This document shows, piece by piece, positions 10,769 through 21,488 of a stretch of 64,000 bases of DNA. The stretch lies in contig CM030366.1 of the NCBI GenBank assembly GCA_017893485.1, positions 76,017,227 to 76,081,226 on the forward strand. Direction: 5' to 3'. Below the pieces are notes generated by a model. It was given only the letters and a program-made list of their open reading frames with translations, made no database searches and had not been told where the DNA came from. This DNA is from Hemerocallis citrina (lineage: Eukaryota > Streptophyta > Magnoliopsida > Asparagales > Asphodelaceae). The translations under genes were made by a program, and so were the position numbers. Positions within the stretch are counted from its first letter, which is position 1; the number at the start of each line of letters is the position of its first letter.

Positions 10769-11424
10769 TTAAGCAAAATAGCAAAAGATCATGTTGAAGA
10801 TGTCTATCTTATTTGGATTGAAGGTCATGTTGAAGATGTCTATCGTATGAAAGATGAATTAAGGCAAAGTCGAGGTATGTCCTTTCACACCTTTGTATGA
10901 AATTAAAATTTGTTTTTATCTAATTTTTCTTATGCTCTTGTTCAAATAATCTACAAGGATGTGGCTTTGTGAAGTTTTCAAATAGAGAGAATGCAGCTGC
11001 TGCTATGAATGCCCTACACGGAACTTATGTCATGAGAGTAAGTGTATTTCACTACTGAAATATGCCTCCTTTAATTTGCTTTCTAAATTCTGCTCTTCCT
11101 GTTTTGACCTTAGGGATGTGATCAGCCATTGATCGTTCGGTTTGCGGATCCTAAGAGGCCCATGCCTGAACAAAGGTTTTACTACAATTTCCATACACTT
11201 TTTATACTTTGTGTGTATTTTTTTTTTTTTTTTTTTTGGTGTGTTGGGGGGGGGGGGGGGGGGGGTTATATTTCTTGAAGGTTTAGAGTTAGAGACCAAG
11301 AGTCTCAAAGAAAACCATTTTCCTCCTGTTTATAACAATCATTTGTGATCTTGTTTTGTTATAAGGGTGGTCCTGCATTTGGGGGTCCTGGTTTTGGTCG
11401 TGCTGATGCTACTACAATAATCGG
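10769..11424 (+). pseudogene. Captured FCA-like RRM fragment
   Basis: Four exon-like blocks with canonical GT-AG borders (10769-10874, 10958-11037, 11114-11175, 11366-11424). They read EGHVEDVYRMKDELRQSRG, CGFVKFSNRENAAAAMNALH, GCDQPLIVRFADPKRPMPEQ and GGPAFGGPGFGRA. This is the second RNA-recognition motif of FCA, a flowering-time RNA-binding protein acting in 3'-end processing in the nucleus: the RNP1 octamer is CGFVKFSN and the downstream GGPAFGGPGFG is characteristic. A 36-bp in-frame duplication repeats HVEDVY. The first RRM, WW domain and rest of FCA are absent. A run of about 18 T and 20 G lies in an intron (11220-11265). Confidence 0.82.
11246..11265 (+). repeat. Homopolymer tract, 20 G
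   Basis: A 20-base G run inside an intron of the captured FCA fragment, preceded by a T run (about 11219-11237). Confidence 0.9.
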
Positions 11425-12951
11425 GTATGTTGTATTTTTTCTGAAGAACAATGGTATTTGGGTGCAAGCTAAATATCGGAATCCATGTGTGATATTTATA
11501 TAAAATTTGATTGATCAAGTTGAAAGATAGAGAGGTATATTAGTCGACTAAGCTACTCCGAAAAATTGTCAGTCTTAATTTTTTTTGAATCATTAAGAAT
11601 TTAATTGTGAACAATATACTGTGAATGGATATTTGATACGATAATATAATGTAAACAATAATTAAGTAATACTGCATGTGGCTTTGGTACAAAAGTAACA
11701 CACATTGCTTTAAATTGAGTCTTTATGAGATATAATTTTAGAAAAAAAAAACTTGAGAGCTTGGTTTCTGGATCTTTAGTCTTTAGATTATGTTTAGCTA
11801 GATTGAGTGTCAATTCTATCGTTCCAAAATTTGTTCCCTACCATTTCTCCGAATTTTATCTAAAAAATAGGATTACAAAGTGTATCTCTTTAGTTGGCAA
11901 TGCATTAGTTTCTTCAATTCTTGCCACGTACTAGTAGACTGGTTCCTATCAATCAGATCTAGAGTACACTGTTCTTGATTGATCTTGATTCTCTTGATTC
12001 TCTTTACAATTTATTAGCCATAAATTGCAGCATATACAACTATGCCTTTACGAAAACAATGGTTACATTTAAATCCTAGCTATCAAAAGATAAAAAAGGG
12101 AAACGTAACAATACAATGGACTGAATAGTAACCAACCACAATACTGAAGTTCTACAAAATGGTAATCAAGATTGTGTTGTTGATAGAACTGGATTCAGTT
12201 CAGTACATCCTTTTCTAGAAAGGATCCTAAATGCAAGTTTATTGATTAGTAATTTATGGTTAGAAAGAGATAAGATGAATATAATTTTGGTCTGTTGCTT
12301 ATGGTAGATTTTAGAATTTGTTTATGGTAGTTTAAGTTTAAGGACTAAGGTTGATGGCAAGTGTGGCGAAGAGGGATTCTGGGATCAAGGTTTATAGGTC
12401 GTATGAAGTGAAGAAAGATCACAGTAAGATGAAGGAAAGGAAATATACTGCGGCTTAATTTTGATGCTGTCTTAGTTGAACAAGAAGACCTCAGTCTCAG
12501 CATGCAAAACTGAAGTGAACAGTTAGACTGTTAAAGATGGAGAATGCTTTGGGTTTGATTTCATTGACAATCCTTCACTATATATATCAGATAACGACAC
12601 AGTAAGTACTAATATTAGTATTAAAGAAGCACTTGTAGATGTTAGGGCAACGCTAAATTCCTTACAAGGCTCACTTCTCAGCAATAGTGTACACTACTGG
12701 GGTTAAATCCCTTCGCATAAATGTTTCAGCAAAGAAGAAAGGTGAAGTATCCCAAGTTTGAGTAAGTCAGTTTAGTGTGCTAGTGTCATCTTATACAGGT
12801 TTTTTTTCTTTTCCAAGTGATGCAAACTGCCAGTCAAGTAAGAAACATCTTCTTTCAGATCTCGCGCTTTTGACCAGAAACTAAACTGGTTGTAGATATA
12901 GAATTCTTGATTAGTATTTGATATTGTACTTAACACAAACTCATGATGCAG
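11425..12951. other. CACTA interior between captured fragments
   Basis: No gene is recognised. The sequence is A/T-rich with a few low-quality frames. It may be intronic or filler DNA acquired during capture. Confidence 0.35.
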
Positions 12952-13262
12952 TCCTCTTCTCGACTAGTCTCTCCTCTGAGTACTTTTTGGCAACGACCAC
13001 ATTTGGTAGGCATCACTCCCATTATTTGAATGTGTGATAACGAAAAAGAATATTGACTGTTTGTTGATGATCAAAGTTAGATCTTTTTGCTTTGTTTTGT
13101 TTGTGAAGGGCTCTCAACAAGCGAGAAATAATTGAACTCGCTCAAAATGCAGCCGAGTTTGTGTTTGCCGACGATGAAGTGAAGAAGACTGTAAAGGAGA
13201 ATTGCAGGATGCTAAAAGAAGATTACTGCAAAGAGAATCAAGATCTGGTTACCGTAAAATAA
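12952..13262 (+). pseudogene. Captured adenosine/AMP deaminase-like fragment
   Basis: Two exon-like blocks (12952-13005 and 13109-13262). The first reads LFSTSLSSEYFLATTTF, the second LNKREIIELAQNAAEFVFAD then DEVKK, ending in TAA at 13260. This order matches the last helices of the adenosine deaminase-like family (N6-methyl-AMP deaminase type), which hydrolyses modified AMP in the cytosol. The catalytic zinc-binding part is absent. At the second exon start (GGCTCTCAAC) an extra CT puts the two blocks out of frame. Assignment rests on memory of the family C-terminus. Confidence 0.62.
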
Positions 13263-13599
13263 GAAAATTGTTCGTGTCGTATCTCAAGTGAGGAGTGAAT
13301 TGAATGTTATCTTATAATGTCATTGAATATGTTGATCGTAGTTTAAAGTATTGATTCTCATAGCTGCACACATGAATTCAATTGTGTATTTGGTTATTAA
13401 CTATTTTGTAATTTGACATACTTGTAATACTTCATTAATTTTTAATATGATCGAAGTTTATTTTTATTTAATTTTGTTTCATAAACACATTTATCTATTT
13501 TATTGTGTATTTTGTTTATAATTGGATTAATATTATAAAAGAAAATATTAAATTATCATAAGCGTAATTAATAAGAAAAAATTGTGTATAGAGAGATGG

Positions 13600-13921
13600 G
13601 TATATATTTAAATATTTGGATGCGAAAACCATCACTAAAATCTATAGCAATGGAGTTTCAACTATGGGTATAGGAAAACAATAGGTGTCGTTAAAACTTA
13701 TACCAACGGATACGAAACCGTGGTTATAACACCGAGGTTTTGTCCAACGGGTGAAAAAACCGTCGCTATAGGCTATAGTGACGGCATTGTGCCGTGGGTA
13801 TAGCTAATTAAAAACTACGGAAAAATATGTCCGTTGGTATAGGTTTTACGGGCTATACCTACGGTTTTCCGCCTTTTACCCACGGATTTTGCTGTCACTA
13901 TATGTCAAATTCCTCGTAGTG
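13600..13921. repeat. CACTA right subterminal and terminal repeats
   Basis: Many forward and inverted copies of CCGTGGGTATAG and CTATAGTGACGG-like words lead to the terminal CAAATTCCTCGTAGTG. AGG follows at 13922-13924. Confidence 0.8.
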
Positions 13922-16141
13922 AGGCAAGTCACCGTCCTCTTGAATTGCTAATTGTATCAAACTCAAGTGTTATTGAAATTCTTGTAAGTAGATCTCTTTG
14001 TTATCGTATTATCCATTGTTCATCTCTTCGTTGGGTCTATTGAGGGTTTACACGAGCTAACCCCAATATTCTTGACATCGTGCCAATTTGACTCTAAAAT
14101 TTGGATCTTTCATGAATGCATATAGAATTGATAATAGGGTTATTCATACAAGTCACAACACAAATAAATTATTGTAGAGACATTCGTTAGGTTGTATGTC
14201 GTTTGATCGTTTGATGATTGATTGATGTTAGACTTGTATATGTGTGTGTTCTAAGTTTTATTTATCAGGTTTGGACACCTATCATGCTACTCACACAATT
14301 TATTGACTATAGAATCGATACCCATCATGTTCAATTAACTCATTGTCAAGAAAAATACCCTAAAAACTGTACATGCTTGCTGACCTGAACTTTGATCGCT
14401 GTTTTCGAACCAGTAAATGACCTTAAAATGAGATACTTTCTAAATATTAAATGTAGCCCCAAGTATCTAGTTTTCAATAATATCCAGAATTTTTGAATTC
14501 CGAGTTTTGTAGCAAAAGTTTTGCCCGTTTTACTACAGCTGTATTTTTATATTTTAGATTTTCAGATTTTCGTACCTTTCATGTTCAAACAGTAAAAAGG
14601 CTGATCAAATGATAAAATTTTGCTATGAAAATTTTCAGTTTGTTGCTTAACATGTTTAGGAGTCCATATTATATTTTACTGAATTTAATATTGAGTTTCT
14701 GCTGATTCAAAAATTAAAATAACAAGATGTCGGAATTCTACCTGAACATAAAATCTGAAAAGAAACATGTGTTTGACCTAGCTACTGTTCTCAGAATTTG
14801 AACTTTAAGTATGGGTTGGAACCGTATAGAAGTCTAGTTTTCATATTTTCTGACGAATTCAACTTTCGATTTCTGAGTCAGCAGAAAACTGCATTTTTGT
14901 ACAGGTTGCGCTTGCTGTCCAGTATTCTGGATACTACTTTTTAATGGATTAATAATTCTTATGTTGTATTAATGCATGAGTTAATGAATGTATGTTGCAT
15001 TGCATGATCCTAATGAGCTATTGTTCCTATTTTAACCATCCTATCCATGTTATCAACCTGTTGTTGCCCTATTGATACTATCGTTCACCAAATTGTCCAT
15101 TAATTGCATATTGTATTGTTGCATTGATAAATAATTAACAAGCCAGGGTTTAAGGAATTGACTGGAGTAGTTGATAGCATAGTGACTGTACACTGAAGTG
15201 TGGGCCTTGTTTTCCAAAATATTGTGTACTGGCAAAAGTTATTTTTATCGGTTTATTGTTGGCTATTGACACAGTATCCCCAATTGACCGTGTATTATTT
15301 TTATTGAGCCAACTAGTGTGCAGCAATGCTGCAAATACCGTTATCGTGCCGTGTACATGATCTATAGAATCTTCCACTTAAGTCTAAAACAAAATTGATT
15401 GTATGCATCGAACCTGTGGTACGGCACACACGGGACACAGTAGTACGTGCATTAGCTAAGAGTTAAAATGATTAATAAATATAAGGATTGACACATCACC
15501 AACGTTGCATATTATTCATCATTATTCTTATTGATATCGAATATTGGCTAAGTGTTATTAATATTGATCCTTGATTATTGTTACCGATTATTGAACCATT
15601 GTTTATAGCGAATTGTATCGATTATCATGATATTGTCCCATTTTATTGATTCTTATTGATCCGTTAATTCATTGTTATACCTTTATTCCATTTCCCTGCT
15701 TTCTCTACTTTCTGTCCATGACTTACTCTAAGGACAAATTTTCTCCTCTTTTTAGATGAAGTTACAGGTGTTGATGGAGAACTACCTGATGGATTGGGAG
15801 AACAACATTGGTGAAGAAATTGATTGCATCGCTGCTTAATAATTATTACTTTGTTATGGAGACTTAATTATTGAATTATTGTTATTTCATTGTATTGGGC
15901 TTATGTCCCGAATATTGTTATTCATTTCCAGACGTTGGATTATTATTATTGCATTTGGATATTTATATTGATTAATTCTAAGTATTATTGTTCATGCGAT
16001 TATTATTATTGTGTTCGCAATTGTTCTGTATTGATTATATTGTTGAGTTAATCAGATAAACAGCTTATGGGTGACGTTAGTCATTCGCTGGGCTTTTGTC
16101 ATGTACTCGTATTCCGTATTTTTGGGAAGTGGGGTGTGACA

Positions 16142-16660
16142 CTTCTGGTTAAGAATTTCGAGCATTTTCCTTAACCAAATTGCTTGACATGAACATGCTG
16201 CTGCTGCCATGGACTCAGCTTCTGTGGTTAAGAATGTCACGATTGGCTGCTTCTTTGAAGACCAGCACATAGCACCAGAACTCATCATGAAAACACTTCT
16301 AGAAGTGCTTTTGCGATCATCCGTATCACCTGCATAATCACTATCTGTATAGCCAACCATTTTTGAATTATCTCCTTTTCTGAAAAACACCCCGAAATCC
16401 AAAGTACCCTTCACATATCTGAGTATTCTTCTAGCTGAGTTGAGATGCTTCTCTGTTGGATGCTCCATGTAACGAATTATGATGCTTACATCATACATAA
16501 TGTCTGGTCTTGTTGAGGTTAAGTACATCAGGCTCCCCACAATTTGCTTGTAGTAAGTACTGTCAACCTTACGCCTTTCTACATCCTTGTTCAGCTTCAA
16601 TCCCAGTTCTGATGGAGTTCCAATTGTCTTGATGTTGTTCATCCTGAACCTCTCAAGCAC
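16142..16660 (-). pseudogene. Copia RT end and RNase H, first part
   Basis: Reads KLNKDVERRKVDSTYYKQIV, GSLMYLTSTRPDIMYDVSII, HLNSARRILRYVKGTLDFGV and VGYTDSDYAGDTDDRKSTS, then SSGAMCWSSKKQPIVTFLTT and a QAIWLRKMLEILNQK end. These are the conserved RT-RNase H connection and RNase H blocks of copia; the 'DSDYAG' acidic cluster is present. The frame is cut after 'LNQK' by the solo LTR and resumes at 5974. Residues before 16142 in the frame belong to the LTR. Confidence 0.92.
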
Positions 16661-16732
16661 CTCCTGGGCATACTTTTTCTAGCAAATGAAATTACCAGAA
16701 GTTGTTTGAGCTACTTCCACTCCAAGAAAGTA

Positions 16733-17169
16733 TCACATTAGACCAAGATCAGTCATTTCAAATTCCTTCATCATACTCTTCTTGAAGCTATCAAACATTA
16801 CCTCATTGCTACCAGTAAATATTAAATCATCAACATACAAGCAGACAATGAGAATGTTACCTCCTCTTTCAGCCTTCACATAAAGTGTATGCTTATATGG
16901 ACACTTTATGAACCCCATCCTCTCAAAGTGAGCATCAATGCGACTGTACCACGCCCTTGGAGCCTGCTTCAAGCCGTATAGAGCCTTTTTCAGCCTATAC
17001 ACCTTTTCTTCTTCACCTTTCTGCACATAGCCTAGTGGCTGCTCCACATACACTTCCTCTTGAAGCTCTCTATGCAAAAAGGCTGACTTCACATCAAGTT
17101 GATAAATAGGCCATGAATTCTGTGCTACAAGTGAAATCACAAGCCTTATGGTGTCTTGACATGCTACTA
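16733..17169 (-). pseudogene. Copia reverse transcriptase, C-terminal half
   Basis: Carries YQLDVKSAFLHRELQEEVYV (motif A, with the catalytic Asp), KALYGLKQAPRAWYSRID and LIVCLYVDDLIFTGSN with the YVDD catalytic box. The enzyme copies element RNA into cDNA. The 5' part lies at 21004-21353, across the hAT insertion. A short break separates it from the RNase H frame. Confidence 0.92.
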
Positions 17170-17177
17170 GTGCAAAC
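17170..17177. repeat. Left 8-bp target duplication of hAT-1
   Basis: GTGCAAAC, repeated exactly at 20996-21003. Eight-base duplications are typical of hAT elements. Confidence 0.95.
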
Positions 17178-17189
17178 TAGGGGTGGCAA

Positions 17190-17500
17190 CTGGGCCGGGT
17201 CAACCGGTGACCCACCCGCGACCCGGCCCACGAACCCGGCCCGCTTAAGAGCTTCACGGGTTCGGGTCGAACCTGGTGAACAGTACCGGGTCGACCCGGG
17301 TCGCAATTTACGCGAATCGAATTCGCGAAACCCGGCCCACGAACCCGTTTAATTCTCGAATTGAACCCGTTAACCCGCGGTTCGACCTGCGGGTTTCGAC
17401 CCGTTCGACCCGTACGGGTCGAACGTTCGACCAGTGACGGGCCGACCGTTCGGCCCGCGGGTCGAACGGGTCGAAACCCGCAGTTCGAACTCGGGCTGAT
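17190..17500. repeat. hAT-1 left subterminal repeat array
   Basis: Overlapping variants of CGGGTCGAAC, GTTCGACCCG and AACCCG in both orientations, a likely set of transposase binding sites. It is mirrored by 20790-20990. Confidence 0.7.
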
Positions 17501-17579
17501 GCTGGTGTTGGGCCGTTGGCAGCAAACGACTATTTTTTTTTTATTTTTTATTTTTTTGGTTTTTTCCCACTTCTAAGCC

Positions 17580-17586
17580 TATAAAT
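17580..17586 (+). promoter_or_regulatory. TATA box of hAT-1 transposase
   Basis: TATAAAT about 490 bp before the transposase ATG, followed by a CT-rich likely transcription start. The long gap leaves room for a leader intron, which I cannot confirm. Confidence 0.5.
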
Positions 17587-18068
17587 ATCCCCTAAAAATC
17601 TCAAAAAAAATTACACCTCACTCTCTTGCTCTCTCTACTATTATACATCATTTTAATGAAATTTTTGAACAATTGTAGTATTCATCAAATAATTGTACAA
17701 GAAGGCATATACACGATCAAATTTCGGTCGTATCGGAAACAAAATTCAACGTCTTCAACGTCTTCAACTCTCTTCAACCTCTTCTCAACTCTTCAATTGC
17801 GGAATCGGCAAAGCGCTCCTCCATCTTTTCTATTATATTCTTATTTTTCCGGTTTTTTTTACATACGCGTATTCTACGGTGAACGGTATCAAAATTTCTC
17901 TACCTCTCTTATTAAATTTTTTTTTGCGTTGTAGTTAAAATTATTGTTTGTTTTTTGAACTTCTCTATCTCAACCCTCTTGTTTTTTAGATTTTTTTTGT
18001 ATAATTCACCGCTCGGTCCGCTCCTACATTGTAGTTTTTTTTTACATATTTGAGCACATTACCACATT

Positions 18069-20184
18069 ATGTCTAGATCACGCGGTAGCGGTCGTAGCGG
18101 ACAAGATTCCTCCTCCTCTTCACGTAGACCACCAATTGTCCCAATTAGTGAGCCCACCCAAGATTACATTGATCCTGCTATGGAACAATGGGGTACACAC
18201 GACATGGATGTTGTAGGTGACATTCAATTAGAAGAAGAAGAACAACAACAACAACCCGAAACCACACAACCCCGTAGTAGTAGGAAAAGTAGAGGAGAAA
18301 CTAGCGATTGGCACAAGTTTTATGAGTATATCCCGGACGAACATATTCCGGGTGTAGGTTTGAAAGTGTGTAAAACATGTAGTAAAACATACAAATTCAA
18401 GAGGGGTGACGGCACCGGTACAATTAGTAGACACATACAACATAATCATAAAGAACTTCTTGACCAAATACAAGGCCAACAAAAAATTAACCCTAGGACC
18501 GGTCAAGTAGATAGCCACCCTTATGATCCCGAACTTGTTCGTCGGGAAATGGCCCGATTAGTCATTAAGGAAGAGTTGCCATTTTCCTATCCCGAGAGTA
18601 GGAACTTGGAAAATTTTAATCAAACGGCCTTAAACCCTCATTTTAAAAGAATTCCGAGAAATACTTGCAAATCGGATTGTTTTAAAGTGTACATGGAAAT
18701 GAAGGACGCTTTGATTGCAATTTTATGGAGTTTAACTTGTAGGGTTAGTTTAACTTCGGATTGTTGGACAGGTGTCAACAATATTCCAACGATGGGAATA
18801 ACCTGTCATTGGATCGACAATGATTGGATTCTTCATGAAAGAATCATATCACTTGCGTCGTTGCCGTATCCCCATAGTGGCGCAGAAATAGCAAACCGTA
18901 TTATAGAAATATGTGATGTTTTTCATATTCGCGATAAAATTATGGCTATTAGTTTTGATAATGCATCTAACAACAATGTAGCAATTACTACTTTAAAATC
19001 TGTATTAAACCCTCCATCAGACAATATTTTTCATGTTAGATGTGCATGTCATATTATAAATTTATGTGTTCAAGATGCATTAAAAATAGCTGATCCATAT
19101 ATACATAAAATTAGAAATTGTGTACATTTCATTGCATTAAGTCCAAGCATTTTACAAGAATGGAAAGCTTGGTGTAGGGTTAGAAATGTTACTTTTAGAA
19201 AATTTCCAAAGGATGTTAGACACCGATGGAATTCTACTTTTGATTTACTGAATGTTGTCACCGATCATAAAGCAGTTGTAAATGATTTTTGTATCGCAAA
19301 AAATATGCACAATTTTGAAATGACTCCCAACGATTGGTATTTTGCCGAAGCTTTGTTGAAATTTTTAGAACCTTTTAAAACCGCAACTTTAAAGTTTTCA
19401 AAAACATATGAATCTACTTCTAGTAGCATTTTTATTGAATTAGTTAGCATGATGCAAATATTTAACGAAATGTTAAATGATCCATATATTAGTGACATTG
19501 TAATACCTGCATTTCAAAAATTTTTGAAATATTATTTTTCTCCTCCTATGTTGATTTGTGTTGCTACTGTTATGGATCCTCGTATCAAATTAGAAGGTAC
19601 GAAGAATTCGATAGAAATGTTTTTTGGATATTTAGATAACAATGTAGAATTAACAATTGATTGCGCTACTTTTTTAGTTCAGTTTGAATCTACATTAAAT
19701 AACTTGTATGATTATTATAATAGACGTTTTGCTTCTAGTAGTACAACTTCTGTAGTTAGTTCTTCTTCTGGTAGTTCTAAAGGTAAGGGTAAAAGTAGAA
19801 TTGGTGATAGAACATTTAGTCTACTTGAACAAATTCAATCTAAAAAACATAGGACTAATCAACCAAATGAATTAAATTGGTATAACCAACAGGATACTGA
19901 GCCTACTCTTTCCCCACTAGATATTTTACAATGGTGGAAAGAACATGAACACACTTTTAGTATTCTGTCTATTATGGCTAAAGATTTGCTAACTCCTCCT
20001 GTCTCTACAGTTGCTTCTGAGAGTGCATTTTCTACAAGTGGCAGGGTTCTATCTGATTACAGAAATCGGTTGAAGCCCGAGGCGTTGGAGATGCTCGTTT
20101 GCACAGAAGACTGGCTGAAGGCTGAAGATAGGACACAAGGGAAAGCACTATCAAGTTCTACAAGTGGGAGCAACTCGCCCGAAG

Positions 20185-20215
<31 letters not shown>

Positions 20216-20234
20216 GCTTTTCTTCTTATGTTAA
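18069..20234 (+). CDS. hAT transposase, BED zinc finger type
   Basis: 721-residue intact frame, full length for plant Ac-like/RICESLEEPER-type transposases, which cut and paste the element in the nucleus. Order: Ser-rich N-terminus; BED zinc finger with C101/C104 and H122/H127; RNase H-like catalytic fold with D231 (SLTSDCWTG), D297 (ISFDNASNN), the CACH motif at 325-328 and R386-W387 (VRHRWNST); then the C-terminal dimerisation domain (about 620-695) with LLTPPVSTVASESAFSTSGR and LEMLVCTEDWLKAE. A polyglutamine run lies just before the stop. The ATG chosen is the first in frame after the leader. No stop or frameshift is seen, so it could be functional. Confidence 0.95.
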
Positions 20235-20439
20235 ATTAGAAAAATTGTAGTCAATTAAAATTGTACATAAGAAATATGTAATTGTATAAAACTTATTTGT
20301 GAATTGAATTCTTCATTTCGTTATAAATTGTTCAAATTGTATCACTTAAATTCATATTTATAAAATTTCAAAATTTGTTGTCAATTTCACTCTTTCAATC
20401 TTATTATTATTATTATGATTTTTTTTGTTTATTAGTATT

Positions 20440-20640
20440 ATTACTTACTTAGTATTATAATTAAACATCATTTGGGGATATTTGATTCAATTTGAAGAAT
20501 TGTAGTATTATTACTTATTAGTATTATTACTGAATTACATACTTAGTATTATAATTAAACATCATTTGGGGATATTTGAAGAATTGTAGTATTATTACTT
20601 ATTAGTAGTATTACTTACTTAGTATTATAATTTTTTAAGA
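20440..20640. repeat. Tandem A/T-rich repeat in hAT-1 3' region
   Basis: About two and a half copies of a ~100-bp unit containing TTAAACATCATTTGGGGATA and TTAGTATTATTACT words, downstream of the transposase stop. Confidence 0.7.
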
Positions 20641-20789
20641 AATGTAATATTCATCAAACAAAAATATGGTTGTTCACTGGTTTGTATAATTGTATACATC
20701 ATTTGTAAAATTATTATTATTATTAGTTCAATTTAAGCTACCAAAAAAATAAAAAAAAAAATAAAAAAAAATTATATATATATTTTATT

Positions 20790-20990
20790 AAGCGGGCCAA
20801 CCCGCAGGTCGACCTGGCCCAACCCGGGTTGAGCCCTAAAGGGTTCACGGGTTGGGCGGGCCACCCAAATAAGGAATTGACCCGGCCCGACCCGGCCCGC
20901 ATAAGACGCCAACCCGGCCCGGCCCGCCTACTCGAGCGTGCCAACCCGCACGGGTTGGGCCCGGACCGGCCCGTTCGACCCGTTCGCCAC
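20790..20990. repeat. hAT-1 right subterminal repeat array
   Basis: G/C-rich run of CCCGGCCCG, AACCCG and GGGTTGG words facing those of the left end. Confidence 0.7.
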
Positions 20991-20995
20991 CTCTA

Positions 20996-21003
20996 GTGCA
21001 AAC
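20996..21003. repeat. Right 8-bp target duplication of hAT-1
   Basis: GTGCAAAC, identical to 17170-17177. Confidence 0.95.
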
Positions 21004-21488
21004 GCCTCCTTGTAGTCCACTCCATATTGCTGCTTGTACCCCTTTGCAACTAGGCGTGCTTTGTACTTGTCTACCTCACCATTTTCGTTCAGCTTAGTTC
21101 TGAAAATCCACTTTACTCCAATTTTCTTTTGCCTTTTAGGAAGATCAGTGAGCTCCCAGGTTTGATTCTTCTCTATGGATCTGATTGCACAGTCCATAGC
21201 TTCTCTCCACTTCTTCTCCTTTGCTGCTTCCTCATAGACAATTGGATCACTGTCCACAAACAGTGCAAAGTGAGCACTATCAGAGCTTGGATCATAGTCC
21301 ATCTCATAATCCATCCTCCAGGCTGGTCTCTTTCTTGATCCTGGATTTCTCATATAGCACTCATGCTCCTCTGATGCTTCTGGTGACTCCTCTCGTTGAA
21401 CTTGTGATGAGCTAGTTCCTTGATCATCATGAAGCTGAATAGAAGTTTCAGTTTCAGCTTGTTCTTCTTCAAGATTAACATGAATCTG
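21004..21488 (-). pseudogene. Copia RT, N-terminal half and linker
   Basis: Reads KKWREAMDCAIRSIEKNQTW, KIGVKWIFRTKLNENGEVDK and YKARLVAKGYKQQYGVDYKE, the conserved opening of the copia RT domain. The upstream linker is Glu/Ser-rich, as usual between integrase and RT. It is cut by hAT-1 just after 'YKEAFA' and continues at 17169. Confidence 0.92.

Larger units (their letters stand above)
7189..13921 (+). mobile_element. Non-autonomous CACTA (En/Spm) element with captured genes
   Basis: Starts CACTACAAGGAATTTG and ends CAAATTCCTCGTAGTG, a near-perfect terminal inverted repeat, and is flanked by AGG on both sides. Subterminal regions are dense in GTGGGTATAG-like words in both directions, as expected for binding sites of a CACTA transposase. 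I see no TNP2-type transposase frame. Instead the plus strand carries exon-intron pieces of three unrelated host genes (9321-10450, 10769-11424, 12952-13262). That makes it a Pack-type CACTA dependent on a transposase supplied elsewhere. Length 6733 bp. The strand given is that of the captured genes. Confidence 0.92.
5975..16141 (+). mobile_element. Solo gypsy LTR (~3.4 kb) with nested CACTA
   Basis: Begins TGTAACCCCC and ends GTGTGACA. Both ends match the LTRs at 51530-55508 and 56334-60320 in reverse complement: the start matches the end at 60320 and the end matches the start at 56334. Without the CACTA element and its 3-bp duplication it is about 3.43 kb, one LTR with no internal region. 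This is the usual product of recombination between the two LTRs of a full element. Flanks TTTCT (5970-5974) and CTTCT (16142-16146) fit a 5-bp duplication with one change. It interrupts the copia RNase H frame. Confidence 0.85.
17178..20995 (+). mobile_element. hAT-1 DNA transposon, apparently complete
   Basis: 3818-bp element starting TAGGGGTGGCAAC and ending GTTCGCCACCTCTA, an imperfect terminal inverted repeat, with exact 8-bp target duplications. Both subterminal regions (17190-17500 and 20790-20990) are unusually G/C-rich and packed with GGGTCGAAC and AACCCG words, while the rest is A/T-rich. It encodes one long transposase. It inserted into the copia RT gene. Confidence 0.95.

Noticed and set aside
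9321..11424. A functional FCA or rhodanese gene
   Set aside because: Only internal exons are present, from different genes, between transposon ends. No complete coding sequence can be formed.
18228..18518. Minus-strand frames within the hAT transposase
   Set aside because: They are shadows of the transposase coding strand and lack any domain.
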